Assembly (NCBI RefSeq): GCF_041052385.1
Contig: NZ_CP163439.1
Coordinates: 10,405,001-10,469,000 of the forward strand
DNA length: 64,000 nucleotides
Direction of reading: 5' to 3'
DNA from: Streptomyces sp. R28
GTDB lineage: Bacteria; Actinomycetota; Actinomycetes; Streptomycetales; Streptomycetaceae
Under the pieces are notes generated by a model. It was not told the DNA's origin. It was given only the letters and a program-made list of their open reading frames with translations, and made no database searches. This document shows, piece by piece, positions 15,425-23,748 of this stretch. Position 1 is the first letter of the stretch, and each line of letters opens with the position of its first letter. The position numbers and the translations under genes are program-made.

Positions 15425-17196
15425 CGGGGGTGGCCGGGGGTACCCGCCCCCGGCTCCGCCACCACGGGAAGCCCCGCCTCGACCCAGGCCCGCATGCCGC
15501 CGACGACGTCCACGACGTCCGTGCCACCGCGCGCGGTGAGCAGGGCGGCGGCCTCGCGGGAACGCTTGCCGGAGCGGCAGATCGCGACGATCGGGCGGCC
15601 CCGCGCGGCCTGCGGCAGCGGCTCCCCGGCCGTGAGTGCGGAGAGCGGCGCGAGTACGGCGCCCGGGGCGTGCCCCGTGGCCCACTCGTCGGGCTCGCGG
15701 ACGTCCAGGAGGACGGCGTCCGAGCCTGTCCGCTCCTCGGCCTCGGCCGCGGTGACGCGCGCCATGGGGAGCCCGGCGTCGCGTGCCGCGGCGAACCCGT
15801 CGTCGACGGCGACGACCTCGCGTCCCGCCGCGTCGAGCAGCGAGGCGGCGATGGCGGCCCGCATGCCGCCGGCACAGTGCACCCACACGGTGCCGTCCGG
15901 TATCTCCGGGAGGCGTTCGCGCAGGTGGTGCAGCGGAATGTGGACCGAGCCCCTGATCCAGTCGGCGTCGCGCTCGGAGTCGCGCCGCACGTCCAGGATC
16001 ACGACGCCCTCCCGTGGGGCCGGTTGGGCAGCGGTCGGTCGGGCCGCGGCCAGTTCGGCGAAGGTGCCGCGCGGGAAGGAGCGCGACCGCTCGTCCTGCG
16101 GTATCCAGTCGGTGGGGGAGCCGGTCGCGCCCGCGGCCGGCCGGTCGATGCCGACCCGGACGAGTTCCCGCTGGGCGTGGGCCAGTTGGGCCGGTGTGTC
16201 GGCGAGCAGGGTGACCGGCTTGCCCCACGGCAGCAGCCAGGCCAGATAGGTGGCGAGCTGCCCCTCGGCCTCGAAGTTGAGCGACCCGGCGACATGCCCT
16301 TCGGCGAACGCGACCCGGTTGCGCAGATCCACCACCCACTCCCCGGCGGCCAGCCGTGCCGCGATCTCCTCGGCATCGGCCGGGCGGGGCGGCGTCAGGT
16401 CCACCGGAGCCGGGCCCTGTGCGTTAGCCGGACCCATGTGGGCGTAGTACGCGGGGATGTCGTCCAGACCGGCGAGCAGGTCGGCGACGAAGGCGTCGAC
16501 GTCCTTCACCAGAGCCTCGTTGACGGCGCGCTCACGCCCGATCGTCGTCGCCGTCCCGCCCGCCGCCCGGGTGGCGGAGCAGAAGCTGCCGAAACCGTGC
16601 GTCGGCAGGACCGCCGTCTCGTCCGGCAGCTCGGCGGCCAGCCGGTGCGCGGAGTCGTACTGCGCCCGCGCCACCCGCCCCGTCAGCCCCGGTTCGACCA
16701 GGTCGGGCCGCCCCACCGTGCCGATCAGCAGGGAACCGCCGGTGAAGACGGCCACCGAGCGCGCGGTCTCCTGCGGGACCTCCTCCCCGACCTCCTCCCC
16801 GAGATCCTTCCGGGACTGCTCCTGGATCTCCTCCAGGACGTACGACGTGTGATGCGGGGTGTGCCCGGGCGTGGCCAGGGCGCGCAGCACCAGGCCCTCG
16901 TCGATCTCCGTACGGTCCCCGTCGGCGACCGGCACCCGTTCGTACCCGACCCGTGCCGCGGCCGGCACGAGGTAGGCGGCGCCGGTGATCCGGGCCAGTT
17001 CCAGGCCGCCGGTCACGTAGTCGTTGTGGACGTGGGTCTCCACGACGTGGGTGATGCGCACACCCCGCCGCGCGGCGGCCTCGATCACCCGGTCGATGTC
17101 CCTGGGCGGATCGACCACCGCGGCGCTGTGCGCGCCGCCAGCCAGATAGCCGCGGTTGCCCAGTCCCGGCACGTCGATGGTGTCGACGAAGTACAC
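15421..17196 (-). CDS. Persulfide dioxygenase-like metallo-beta-lactamase with three rhodanese domains (CstB-like)
   Basis: 591-residue multidomain enzyme. Residues 1-245 are an ETHE1/CstB-type metallo-beta-lactamase with THVHNDY (His55, His57, Asp59), His112, Asp165 and His200; the usual second His of HxHxDH is Tyr60, as in many actinobacterial members. Three rhodanese-like domains follow: about 275-355 (no cysteine, pseudo-domain), 390-475 (Cys441 in VHCAGGMRA) and 485-575 (Cys540 in ICRSGKRS). CstB of Staphylococcus has a pseudo-rhodanese plus one active rhodanese, so this form carries one extra. It should oxidise persulfide and convert sulfite to thiosulfate. Coupled to the TauE gene, with two operators upstream. 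Confidence 0.9.
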   Translation of the reverse strand: MYFVDTIDVPGLGNRGYLAGGAHSAAVVDPPRDIDRVIEAAARRGVRITHVVETHVHNDYVTGGLELARITGAAYLVPAAARVGYERVPVADGDRTEIDEGLVLRALATPGHTPHHTSYVLEEIQEQSRKDLGEEVGEEVPQETARSVAVFTGGSLLIGTVGRPDLVEPGLTGRVARAQYDSAHRLAAELPDETAVLPTHGFGSFCSATRAAGGTATTIGRERAVNEALVKDVDAFVADLLAGLDDIPAYYAHMGPANAQGPAPVDLTPPRPADAEEIAARLAAGEWVVDLRNRVAFAEGHVAGSLNFEAEGQLATYLAWLLPWGKPVTLLADTPAQLAHAQRELVRVGIDRPAAGATGSPTDWIPQDERSRSFPRGTFAELAAARPTAAQPAPREGVVILDVRRDSERDADWIRGSVHIPLHHLRERLPEIPDGTVWVHCAGGMRAAIAASLLDAAGREVVAVDDGFAAARDAGLPMARVTAAEAEERTGSDAVLLDVREPDEWATGHAPGAVLAPLSALTAGEPLPQAARGRPIVAICRSGKRSREAAALLTARGGTDVVDVVGGMRAWVEAGLPVVAEPGAGTPGHPR

Positions 17197-17245
17197 GGCA
17201 GCACTCCTCTCCTGGTGAAGCCCTGAGCTCCCCCGGGCGGAGAAT

Positions 17246-17293
17246 TACCCCCGGGGGTATGTACATCACAGTAGCAGGGTACCCCTGGGGGTA
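17246..17293. promoter_or_regulatory. CstR/CsoR-type operators 2 and 3
   Basis: Two palindromes between the CstB-like gene and the divergent dehydrogenase: TACCCCCGGGGGTA (17246-17259, perfect) and TACCCCTGGGGGTA (17280-17293, one mismatched pair). Both share the TACCC/GGGTA arms of the site at 14301-14316. The first is nearest the CstB-like start and probably represses it. Confidence 0.78.
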
Positions 17294-17407
17294 TTTTTGA
17301 AAGGTGGCCGGAAGCAGATGTGGAGGCCCTGTCTCCGTGCCTTTACCGATCAGTCACGTCTAGGGTCGGACGTGGACGGAGAGCCGCCGAGCGAAGGGTT
17401 CAGCACC

Positions 17408-18496
17408 ATGGCGCAGGAAGTACGGGGCGTGATCGCACCGGGCAAGGACGAGGCCGTGCGTGTGGAGACGATCGTCGTGCCGGACCCGGGACCGGGCGAA
17501 GCCGTCGTACAGATCCAGGCCTGCGGGGTCTGTCACACCGACCTGCACTACAAACAGGGCGGCATCAGCGACGACTTCCCCTTCCTGCTGGGCCACGAGG
17601 CGGCCGGCGTGGTGGAGTCGGTCGGCGACGGCGTCACGGACGTGGCGCCCGGTGACTTCGTGATCCTCAACTGGCGTGCGGTGTGCGGCCAGTGCCGGGC
17701 CTGTCTGCGCGGGCGCCCCTGGTACTGCTTCGACACCCACAACGCGAAGCAGAAGATGACCTTGGCCTCGACCGGTCAGGAACTCTCACCGGCGCTCGGT
17801 ATCGGCGCGTTCGCGGAGAAGACGCTGGTCGCGGCCGGGCAGTGCACCAAGGTCGACGCGTCGGTGGCCCCTCAGGTCGCCGGTCTGCTGGGCTGCGGCG
17901 TGATGGCCGGGATCGGTGCCGCGATCAACACCGGCAACGTCGGCCGGGGCGACACGGTCGCGGTGATCGGCTGCGGTGGGGTCGGGGACGCGGCGATCGC
18001 CGGATCGAACCTGGCAGGGGCGGCGAAGATCATCGCCGTGGACATCGACGACCGCAAGCTGGACAAGGCCCGCGCCATGGGCGCCACCCACACGGTCAAC
18101 TCACGCGAAACCGACCCGGTCGAGGCGATCCGCGAGCTGACCGGCGGCTTCGGCGCCGACGTCGTCATCGAGGCGGTGGGCCGCCCGGAGACCTACAAGC
18201 AGGCCTTCTACGCCCGCGACCTCGCCGGCACGGTGGTCCTCGTCGGCGTACCGACGCCCGAGATGAAGCTGGAGCTGCCGCTGCTGGACGTCTTCGGCCG
18301 CGGTGGCGCGCTGAAGTCCTCCTGGTACGGCGACTGCCTGCCCTCCCGGGACTTCCCGATGCTGATCGACCTGCATCTGCAAGGCCGCCTGGACCTGGAG
18401 GCCTTCGTCACCGAGACCATCCAACTGGACGAGGTGGAGAAGGCGTTCGAGCGGATGCACCACGGCGACGTCCTGCGCTCGGTCGTGATGCTCTGA
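17408..18496 (+). CDS. S-(hydroxymethyl)mycothiol dehydrogenase
   Basis: 362-residue zinc-dependent class III alcohol dehydrogenase. It shows the catalytic-zinc segment CGVCHTDLHYK and GHEAAGVVE, a structural-zinc cysteine set (CGQCRACLRGRPWYC), and the NAD-binding GCGGVGDAAIAG. The protein closely matches mycothiol-dependent formaldehyde dehydrogenases (MscR/AdhE2), which oxidise the formaldehyde-mycothiol adduct. AAGGG precedes the ATG at 17408. It is followed by a one-base-overlapping metallo-hydrolase gene, a common actinobacterial pair. CstR operator 3 lies 115 bp upstream, so joint control with sulfur stress is possible but unproven. Confidence 0.9.
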   Translation: MAQEVRGVIAPGKDEAVRVETIVVPDPGPGEAVVQIQACGVCHTDLHYKQGGISDDFPFLLGHEAAGVVESVGDGVTDVAPGDFVILNWRAVCGQCRACLRGRPWYCFDTHNAKQKMTLASTGQELSPALGIGAFAEKTLVAAGQCTKVDASVAPQVAGLLGCGVMAGIGAAINTGNVGRGDTVAVIGCGGVGDAAIAGSNLAGAAKIIAVDIDDRKLDKARAMGATHTVNSRETDPVEAIRELTGGFGADVVIEAVGRPETYKQAFYARDLAGTVVLVGVPTPEMKLELPLLDVFGRGGALKSSWYGDCLPSRDFPMLIDLHLQGRLDLEAFVTETIQLDEVEKAFERMHHGDVLRSVVML

Positions 18497-19125
18497 TGGC
18501 CGCCCGCATCGAACGCCTCGTCACCTCCGGGCAGTTCACGCTCGACGGCGGCACCTGGGACGTCGAGAACAACGTGTGGCTCGTCGGCGACGACCACGAG
18601 GTGATCGTCATCGACGCCGCCCATGACGCCGACGCCATCGCCGAGGCCGTAGGGGACCGGCGTCTGATCGCGATCGTGTGCACCCACGCCCACAACGACC
18701 ACATCGACGCCGCGCCCGCCCTGGCGGACCGCACCGGCGCCACGATCTGGCTCCACCCGGACGACCTGCCGCTGTGGAAGCAGACCCATCCGGACCGCGA
18801 CCCCGACGCCCATCTCGTGGACGGCCAGATCATCGAGGCGGCGGGCGCCGACCTCACGGTCCTGCACACCCCGGGTCACGCGCCGGGCGCGGTCTGCCTG
18901 CACGACCCCGGCCTGGGCGTCGTCTTCACCGGCGACACCCTCTTCCAGGGCGGTCCCGGCGCCACCGGCCGCTCCTACTCCCACTTCCCGACCATCATCG
19001 ACTCGATCCGCGCCCGCCTGCTCGCCCTCCCGCCCGACACCAAGGTCCTCACCGGCCACGGCGACTCGACCACCATCGGAGCCGAGATGCCCCACCTCCA
19101 GGAGTGGATCGACCGCGGCCACTGA
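18496..19125 (+). CDS. Metallo-beta-lactamase-fold hydrolase, probable S-formylmycothiol hydrolase
   Basis: 209-residue glyoxalase II-like hydrolase with the complete metal motif THAHNDHID, a later PGHAPG histidine, GDTLF aspartate and GHGDST histidine. Its ATG overlaps the dehydrogenase stop (TGATG), so the two enzymes are made together. Context suggests it hydrolyses S-formylmycothiol to formate and mycothiol after the dehydrogenase step. The function is inferred from pairing; the fold is certain. Confidence 0.88.
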   Translation: MAARIERLVTSGQFTLDGGTWDVENNVWLVGDDHEVIVIDAAHDADAIAEAVGDRRLIAIVCTHAHNDHIDAAPALADRTGATIWLHPDDLPLWKQTHPDRDPDAHLVDGQIIEAAGADLTVLHTPGHAPGAVCLHDPGLGVVFTGDTLFQGGPGATGRSYSHFPTIIDSIRARLLALPPDTKVLTGHGDSTTIGAEMPHLQEWIDRGH

Positions 19126-19218
19126 GGCCCGAGGCCATGCTCAAGGGGCCGGACACCACGGTCGGCGGGCGGGAAAACCGATGGTCGGGGGCGAGAGCCG
19201 ACCGTACGATCACCCCCC

Positions 19219-19592
19219 ATGACCACCAACACGCTCGTGACCCTGCATGACGTACGCGTCCTGCGCTGCGCTCCCGACGGTCCGGCCCTGGACGGAGAGA
19301 GCGCGGCGCTCGATCTGCTCGGTGACGCCTTCGGGCAGGACGCCGAGCTGGTCGCGGTGCCCGTCGAGCGGATCGCCGACGAGTTCTTCCGGCTGCGGTC
19401 GGGCGTCGCGGGCGCGGTCATGCAGAAATCCGCGAACTACCGGGTGCGCCTCGCCGTGGTCGGCGACGTCTCCCACCACATCGCCGAGAGTACGGCCCTG
19501 CGCGACTTCGTCCACGAGACCAACAACGGCGGCACATCTGGTTCCTGCCGACCTACGACGCGCTCGACGCGAGGCTGCGCCCGGCAGGGTGA
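19219..19592 (+). pseudogene. DUF4180 protein, frameshifted
   Basis: Residues up to about 104 match the DUF4180 family (RIADEFFRLRSGVAGAVMQK, NYRVRLAVVGDVS, ALRDFVHETNNG). The reading frame then loses sense, but the adjacent frame gives the expected family end HIWFLPTYDALDARLRPAG and a stop at 19590-19592. A single missing base near 19531 (a GGCGGC run) explains this. Repaired, the protein would be 124 residues, the usual family length. As it stands the frame runs on to 19704 into unrelated sequence. Function of the family is unknown. Either a true inactivation or a consensus error. Confidence 0.75.
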
Positions 19593-19625
19593 TCCGCCGA
19601 CAGGCCCAGTAAAAAGACGACAGAA

Positions 19626-19690
19626 GATGTCCGGCTTACCCGGCACCCTCGATACCGACATCGCTCGTACGGGGTCGGGAGGCCGGACAT
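19626..19690. repeat. 9-bp inverted repeat reaching the SDR start codon
   Basis: ATGTCCGGC (19626-19634) and its complement GCCGGACAT (19682-19690) bracket 47 bp and the right arm includes the SDR start codon. It could sequester the start in mRNA or be an operator pair. Weak evidence. Confidence 0.3.
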
Positions 19691-20603
19691 GCCACAGCCG
19701 TTGAAGGACAAGGTCGCACTCGTCGCGGGGGCGACACGGGGAGCCGGGCGCGGCATCGCCGTGGAGCTCGGCGCGGCCGGCGCCACCGTCTACGTGACGG
19801 GACGCAGCACACGCGCCCGGCGCTCGGAGTACGACCGCCCCGAGACGATCGAGGACACCGCCGACCTGGTCACCGAGGCCGGCGGCCACGGCGTCGCCGT
19901 ACCCACCGACCACCTCGACCCGGCGCAGGTCCGCACGCTCGTCGACCGCGTCGCGGACGAACAGGGCCGCCTCGACATCCTCGTCAACGACATCTGGGGC
20001 GGCGAGAAGCTCTTCGCCTGGGACAGCCCGATCTGGGAGCACGACCTCGACAAGGGCCTACGGCTGCTCAGGCTCGCGGTCGAGACCCACGCGATCACCA
20101 ACCACCACGCCCTGCCCCTGCTCCTGCGTCACCCCGGCGGACTCGTGGTCGAGATGACCGACGGCACGGCCGACTACAACGGCGCCCACTACCGCGCCTC
20201 CTTCTTCTACGACCTCGCCAAGTCGTCCGTCCTGCGCATGGCCTTCTCCCTCGGCCACGAACTCGGACCGCGCGGCGCCACGGCCGTCGCGCTGACCCCG
20301 GGCTGGCTGCGCTCGGAGATGATGCTGGAGACCTTCGGGGTGCGGGAGGACAACTGGCGCGACGCGCTCGAACGCGTCCCGCACTTCGCCATCTCCGACA
20401 CGCCGCGCTATGCCGGCCGCGCGGTCGCCGCCCTCGCCGCCGACCCCGACGTGGCCCGCTGGAACGGGGAGTCCCTCTCCAGCGGGCAGCTCGCGCAGGT
20501 CTACGGCTTCACGGACCTCGACGGCAGCCGCCCCGACGCCTGGCGGTACGTCGTCGAGGTCCAGGATGCGGGGAAGCCGGCGGACACCACCGGCTACCGC
20601 TGA
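19689..20603 (+). CDS. SDR-family oxidoreductase
   Basis: 304-residue short-chain dehydrogenase. The cofactor motif is GATRGAGRG near the N-terminus, and the active site has Tyr-x3-Lys in FFYDLAKSSV. The canonical catalytic serine is not obvious: the preceding strand reads VVEMTDGT. It is longer than classical SDRs (about 250), with an insert after the active site (GWLRSEMMLETFGVREDNW), as in a group of actinobacterial SDRs of unknown substrate. It stands alone after the broken DUF4180 gene and overlaps the convergent hypothetical gene by 10 bp. Confidence 0.85.
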   Translation: MPQPLKDKVALVAGATRGAGRGIAVELGAAGATVYVTGRSTRARRSEYDRPETIEDTADLVTEAGGHGVAVPTDHLDPAQVRTLVDRVADEQGRLDILVNDIWGGEKLFAWDSPIWEHDLDKGLRLLRLAVETHAITNHHALPLLLRHPGGLVVEMTDGTADYNGAHYRASFFYDLAKSSVLRMAFSLGHELGPRGATAVALTPGWLRSEMMLETFGVREDNWRDALERVPHFAISDTPRYAGRAVAALAADPDVARWNGESLSSGQLAQVYGFTDLDGSRPDAWRYVVEVQDAGKPADTTGYR

Positions 20604-21142
20604 GGAGGTACCGGATCGACCGCGGGGAGCGGCCAGCGCGCGGAGTGGCCCGGCGGGAGGCCGAGGTCCTCCCGCACCGCCGTGTAGTAGCCCTCACGTC
20701 CGGCGCGCTGCCGCTCCAGCAGCGCCCGCCAGGCCTCGCGGTCGTCCCGGCGCTCGCGCACGAACCGCTCCATCTCCAGCGCCGTCACCACCCAGGCCCG
20801 AGCCTTCTCCACCACCGCGGGGCTGCCCAGCATGATCAGCGCCTCACCCGAGGGATCCCGGCGGGCGGTCGCCTCGGCCAGGAGCGGCTGGGCCTGTTCG
20901 AGCGTCAGGGGGTCCGGGTGCGGATCGACACCGGCCTCGGCCGCGACGCGGTACGTCACCGTGACCGTCTTCTTCACCGACTGCGCGTAGTCGGCGTACA
21001 CCCCCAGCCGGCGCTCCTCCCAACGGGCCGCCCGCTCCCGCCGAAACCTCACCTGGTCGCCCCGCACGACCGCCACATAGGAGCCGAGCGCGCCGATGAC
21101 GACGCCGATGAGCGCGGGGAGTTGCTGTATGAACGCGGACAT
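20594..21142 (-). CDS. Hypothetical protein with N-terminal membrane anchor
   Basis: 182-residue protein of unknown function. Residues 5-28 form a hydrophobic segment (LPALIGVVIGALGSYVAVV), followed by a long, strongly charged helical region rich in Arg and Glu (RFRRERAARWEERRLGVYAD) that could be a coiled coil on the cytoplasmic face. The type is common in Streptomyces as small membrane-tethered helical proteins. It is divergent from the SDR gene at 21194 with about 50 bp between, and convergent with the SDR at 19689. Confidence 0.7.
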   Translation of the reverse strand: MSAFIQQLPALIGVVIGALGSYVAVVRGDQVRFRRERAARWEERRLGVYADYAQSVKKTVTVTYRVAAEAGVDPHPDPLTLEQAQPLLAEATARRDPSGEALIMLGSPAVVEKARAWVVTALEMERFVRERRDDREAWRALLERQRAGREGYYTAVREDLGLPPGHSARWPLPAVDPVPPQR

Positions 21143-21193
21143 GGCGGCACGCTATCCGCCCGGACGATCATCACGGCAGTACGGTTCGACGTC

Positions 21194-21991
21194 ATGACGG
21201 ACACAACACGCTTCGCAGGCCACGGAGTTCTCGTCACCGGCGCGGCTCGCGGCATCGGCGCCGCCACCGCCCGACGGTTCGCGCAGGAGGGGGGCCGGGT
21301 GCTGGTGACCGACGTGGACGGGCCCGAGGCCGAAAAGGCCGCGGCGACACTGCGGGCGGACGGCCTCGCGGTGCGGGCGCTCGCCTGCGACGTCGCCGAC
21401 CGTGCGTCCGTCGAGGCGGCCGTCGCCCACGCCGTCGACGCCTTCGGCTCGCTCGACGTCCTGGTCAACAGCGCGGCCTCCTGCACCCCCGACACCCCGC
21501 TCTTCGAGGACGGTCCGGACGAGGCGTGGGCCCGCGACCTCGACGTCACCCTGACCGGCCCCTACCGCTGCTGCCGTGCCGCCCTTCCGTACCTGGCCGC
21601 CACCGGCCGCGGCGCCATCGTGAACATCGGCTCCGTCAACGGCCTCCAGGACTTCGGCAACCACGCCTACAGCGCCGCCAAGGCCGGCCTTGGCTCCCTC
21701 ACCCGTACGCTCGCCGGGCATGCCGCCGCCCGCGGGGTCCGCGTGAACCTGGTGATGCCGGGCACGGTCCGGACCTCGGCCTGGGAGGGGCGGGAGGCGG
21801 AACTCGACGCGATCCGCCCGCTGTATCCGCTGGGGCGGGTCGGTGAACCCGAGGACATCGCCGCCGCCGTCGCTTTCCTGGCGTCCCGCGACGCGGCCTG
21901 GATCACGGGCACCACCCTCACCGTCGACGGCGGGCTCACGGCGGTCAACACGGGCTTCCAGGTGGGGACACGGGGGCGGGGAGACGCATGA
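21194..21991 (+). CDS. Classical SDR-family oxidoreductase
   Basis: 265-residue classical short-chain dehydrogenase (FabG-like), NAD(P)-dependent. It has TGAARGIGAATA (cofactor), NSAAS, NIGSVNG and YSAAKAG (Ser-Tyr-Lys catalytic set) and the C-terminal ITGTTLTVDGG. Substrate unknown. I chose the ATG at 21194, consistent with the conserved start of the fold; a longer frame upstream overlaps the divergent gene and is unlikely. Confidence 0.88.
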   Translation: MTDTTRFAGHGVLVTGAARGIGAATARRFAQEGGRVLVTDVDGPEAEKAAATLRADGLAVRALACDVADRASVEAAVAHAVDAFGSLDVLVNSAASCTPDTPLFEDGPDEAWARDLDVTLTGPYRCCRAALPYLAATGRGAIVNIGSVNGLQDFGNHAYSAAKAGLGSLTRTLAGHAAARGVRVNLVMPGTVRTSAWEGREAELDAIRPLYPLGRVGEPEDIAAAVAFLASRDAAWITGTTLTVDGGLTAVNTGFQVGTRGRGDA

Positions 21992-22059
21992 GCGGACAGC
22001 AGGACGGCTCCCCGCCGAGGTGGCGGAGAGCCGGGAACGCGGTACGGCGGTCGCGGTGA

Positions 22060-23532
22060 CTACCGGGGCGCGAGCGCTTCCTTGGAGCCGTTGCGCCGGA
22101 TCCGCTCCCGTACCACCGAGATACCGATCACGAGGGCGGCGACGAGCACGGAGAGCAGGACCTGACTGCGGCCACCGCCCTCGCTGTCGTCGGTGAGCAT
22201 GTAGACGAGCACGAACGAGATCATGCCGATCGTCGCCCAGGTCAGATACGGGAACAGCCACATCCGGACCACGAGCTTCTCCGGGCTCTCGCGCAGGATG
22301 ATCCCCCGCATCCGCAGCTGCGAGAAGCAGATGACCAGCCACACGAAGAGCGCGATCGCGCCGGAGGAGTTCAGCAGGAACTGGAAGACGGTGTCCTTCC
22401 ACAGGTAGTTGAACAGGACCGCGACGAAGCCGAAGGCCACCGAGGCCAGGATCGCCGGCTGCGGGACACCGCGGGAGTTCGTGCGGACGAAGGACTGCGG
22501 CGCGTCGCCCCGCTGACCGAGGGAGAAGGCCATGCGGGAGGCGGTGTAGAGGCCGGAGTTGAGACAGGACAGCACGGCCGTCAGCACGACGACGTTCATG
22601 ATCTGCCCGGCGTGCGGGATACCGATCGAGTCCAGGGCCGCCACGTACGAACCGTGCTTGGCGATCGAGGGGTCGTTCCACGGCAGCAGCGCGACCACGA
22701 CGAGGATCGAGCCGACGTAGAACACGCCCACCCGCCAGATGACGCTCCTGGTCGCCTTGGCGACCGCCCGCCGGGCGTCCGGGGACTCACCGGCGGCGAG
22801 GGTGACGATCTCGCTGCCCATGAAGGAGAAGACGACCAGCAGGATGCCGGTGAGGATCGCGCCGGGCCCGTGGGGCAGGAAGCCGCCGTGCTCGGTGAGA
22901 TTGCCGAAGCCGGTCGCGGCGTGGTCGGAGCCGGGCAGCACACCGAAGATCGCCAGGCCGCCGAGGATGATGAAGCCCGCGATGGCGACGACCTTGATGC
23001 CCGCGAACCAGAACTCGAACTCGCCGAAGGAGCCGACCGAGGCCAGGTTGGTGGCGGTGAGCACCACCATCACGATCAGCGCCCAGGCCCACTGCGGTAC
23101 GGCCGGGACCCACCCCTCCAGGATCACGGCACCCGCGGTCGCCTCCACGGCGAGCACGACGACCCAGAAGAACCAGTACAGCCAGCCGATCGAGAACCCG
23201 GCCCAGCGGCCGAGGGCCCGGTCCGCGTAGGCGGAGAAGGAGCCCGAGGTCGGATTGGCCGCGGCCATCTCGCCGAGCATCCGCATCACGAAGACGACCA
23301 GGGCGCCGACCAGTACGTACGACACCAGGATGCCGGGACCGGCGGCGGCGATACCGGAGGCGGAGCCCACGAAGAGCCCGGCGCCGATCACCCCGCCGAT
23401 GGCGATCATCGACAGATGGCGGTTCTTGAGACCGGCCCGCAGCCCTGCCTGCTCCGGGGGCTGACCACCTGCGGGTGGAGCGGTGTCAGGGGGGAGAGAA
23501 CCGAGGGGACGTGTAGTCATGTCGACATCCAT
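22060..23532 (-). CDS. Amino-acid permease (APC superfamily, GabP/AnsP type)
   Basis: 490-residue transporter with about twelve membrane segments. Signatures are RHLSMIAIGGVIGAGLFVGS, the consensus start of helix 1, and GSEIVTLAAGESPDARRAV. It imports amino acids or GABA by proton symport. On the same strand directly upstream lies a PucR-type regulator, with an operator-like dyad at 23686-23706 in the permease promoter. A PLP decarboxylase is upstream of that, so amino-acid or amine use is a reasonable common theme. An internal ATG at 23520 is an equal start candidate. Confidence 0.9.
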   Translation of the reverse strand: MDVDMTTRPLGSLPPDTAPPAGGQPPEQAGLRAGLKNRHLSMIAIGGVIGAGLFVGSASGIAAAGPGILVSYVLVGALVVFVMRMLGEMAAANPTSGSFSAYADRALGRWAGFSIGWLYWFFWVVVLAVEATAGAVILEGWVPAVPQWAWALIVMVVLTATNLASVGSFGEFEFWFAGIKVVAIAGFIILGGLAIFGVLPGSDHAATGFGNLTEHGGFLPHGPGAILTGILLVVFSFMGSEIVTLAAGESPDARRAVAKATRSVIWRVGVFYVGSILVVVALLPWNDPSIAKHGSYVAALDSIGIPHAGQIMNVVVLTAVLSCLNSGLYTASRMAFSLGQRGDAPQSFVRTNSRGVPQPAILASVAFGFVAVLFNYLWKDTVFQFLLNSSGAIALFVWLVICFSQLRMRGIILRESPEKLVVRMWLFPYLTWATIGMISFVLVYMLTDDSEGGGRSQVLLSVLVAALVIGISVVRERIRRNGSKEALAPR

Positions 23533-23685
23533 TGAGTGGTTGGGAGGGCCTGGCGGGGAGTGTGGGCCCGGAGAAAGCGTTCACGGCGTGGAGCAGGTGT
23601 CTCGCTCCGTCTCCTCGTGGGAGGTGAGCCGTGTCACTTGGGGAAATGGATTTGCGCAAGCGTATGAGGGGCCGTGGGGCGACGT

Positions 23686-23706
23686 GTTTGTGAAGGACGA
23701 ACAAAC
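23686..23706. promoter_or_regulatory. Dyad in permease promoter
   Basis: GTTTGT-9 bp-ACAAAC, a perfect 6-bp inverted repeat in an AT-richer patch of the 216-bp space between the PucR-type gene and the permease start. It is a candidate operator for that regulator. The rest of the gap shows nothing recognisable. Confidence 0.45.
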
Positions 23707-23748
23707 TGGCCCGCAATGCCTGTACGAGCGGCCAATGCGCGGGCGGCG

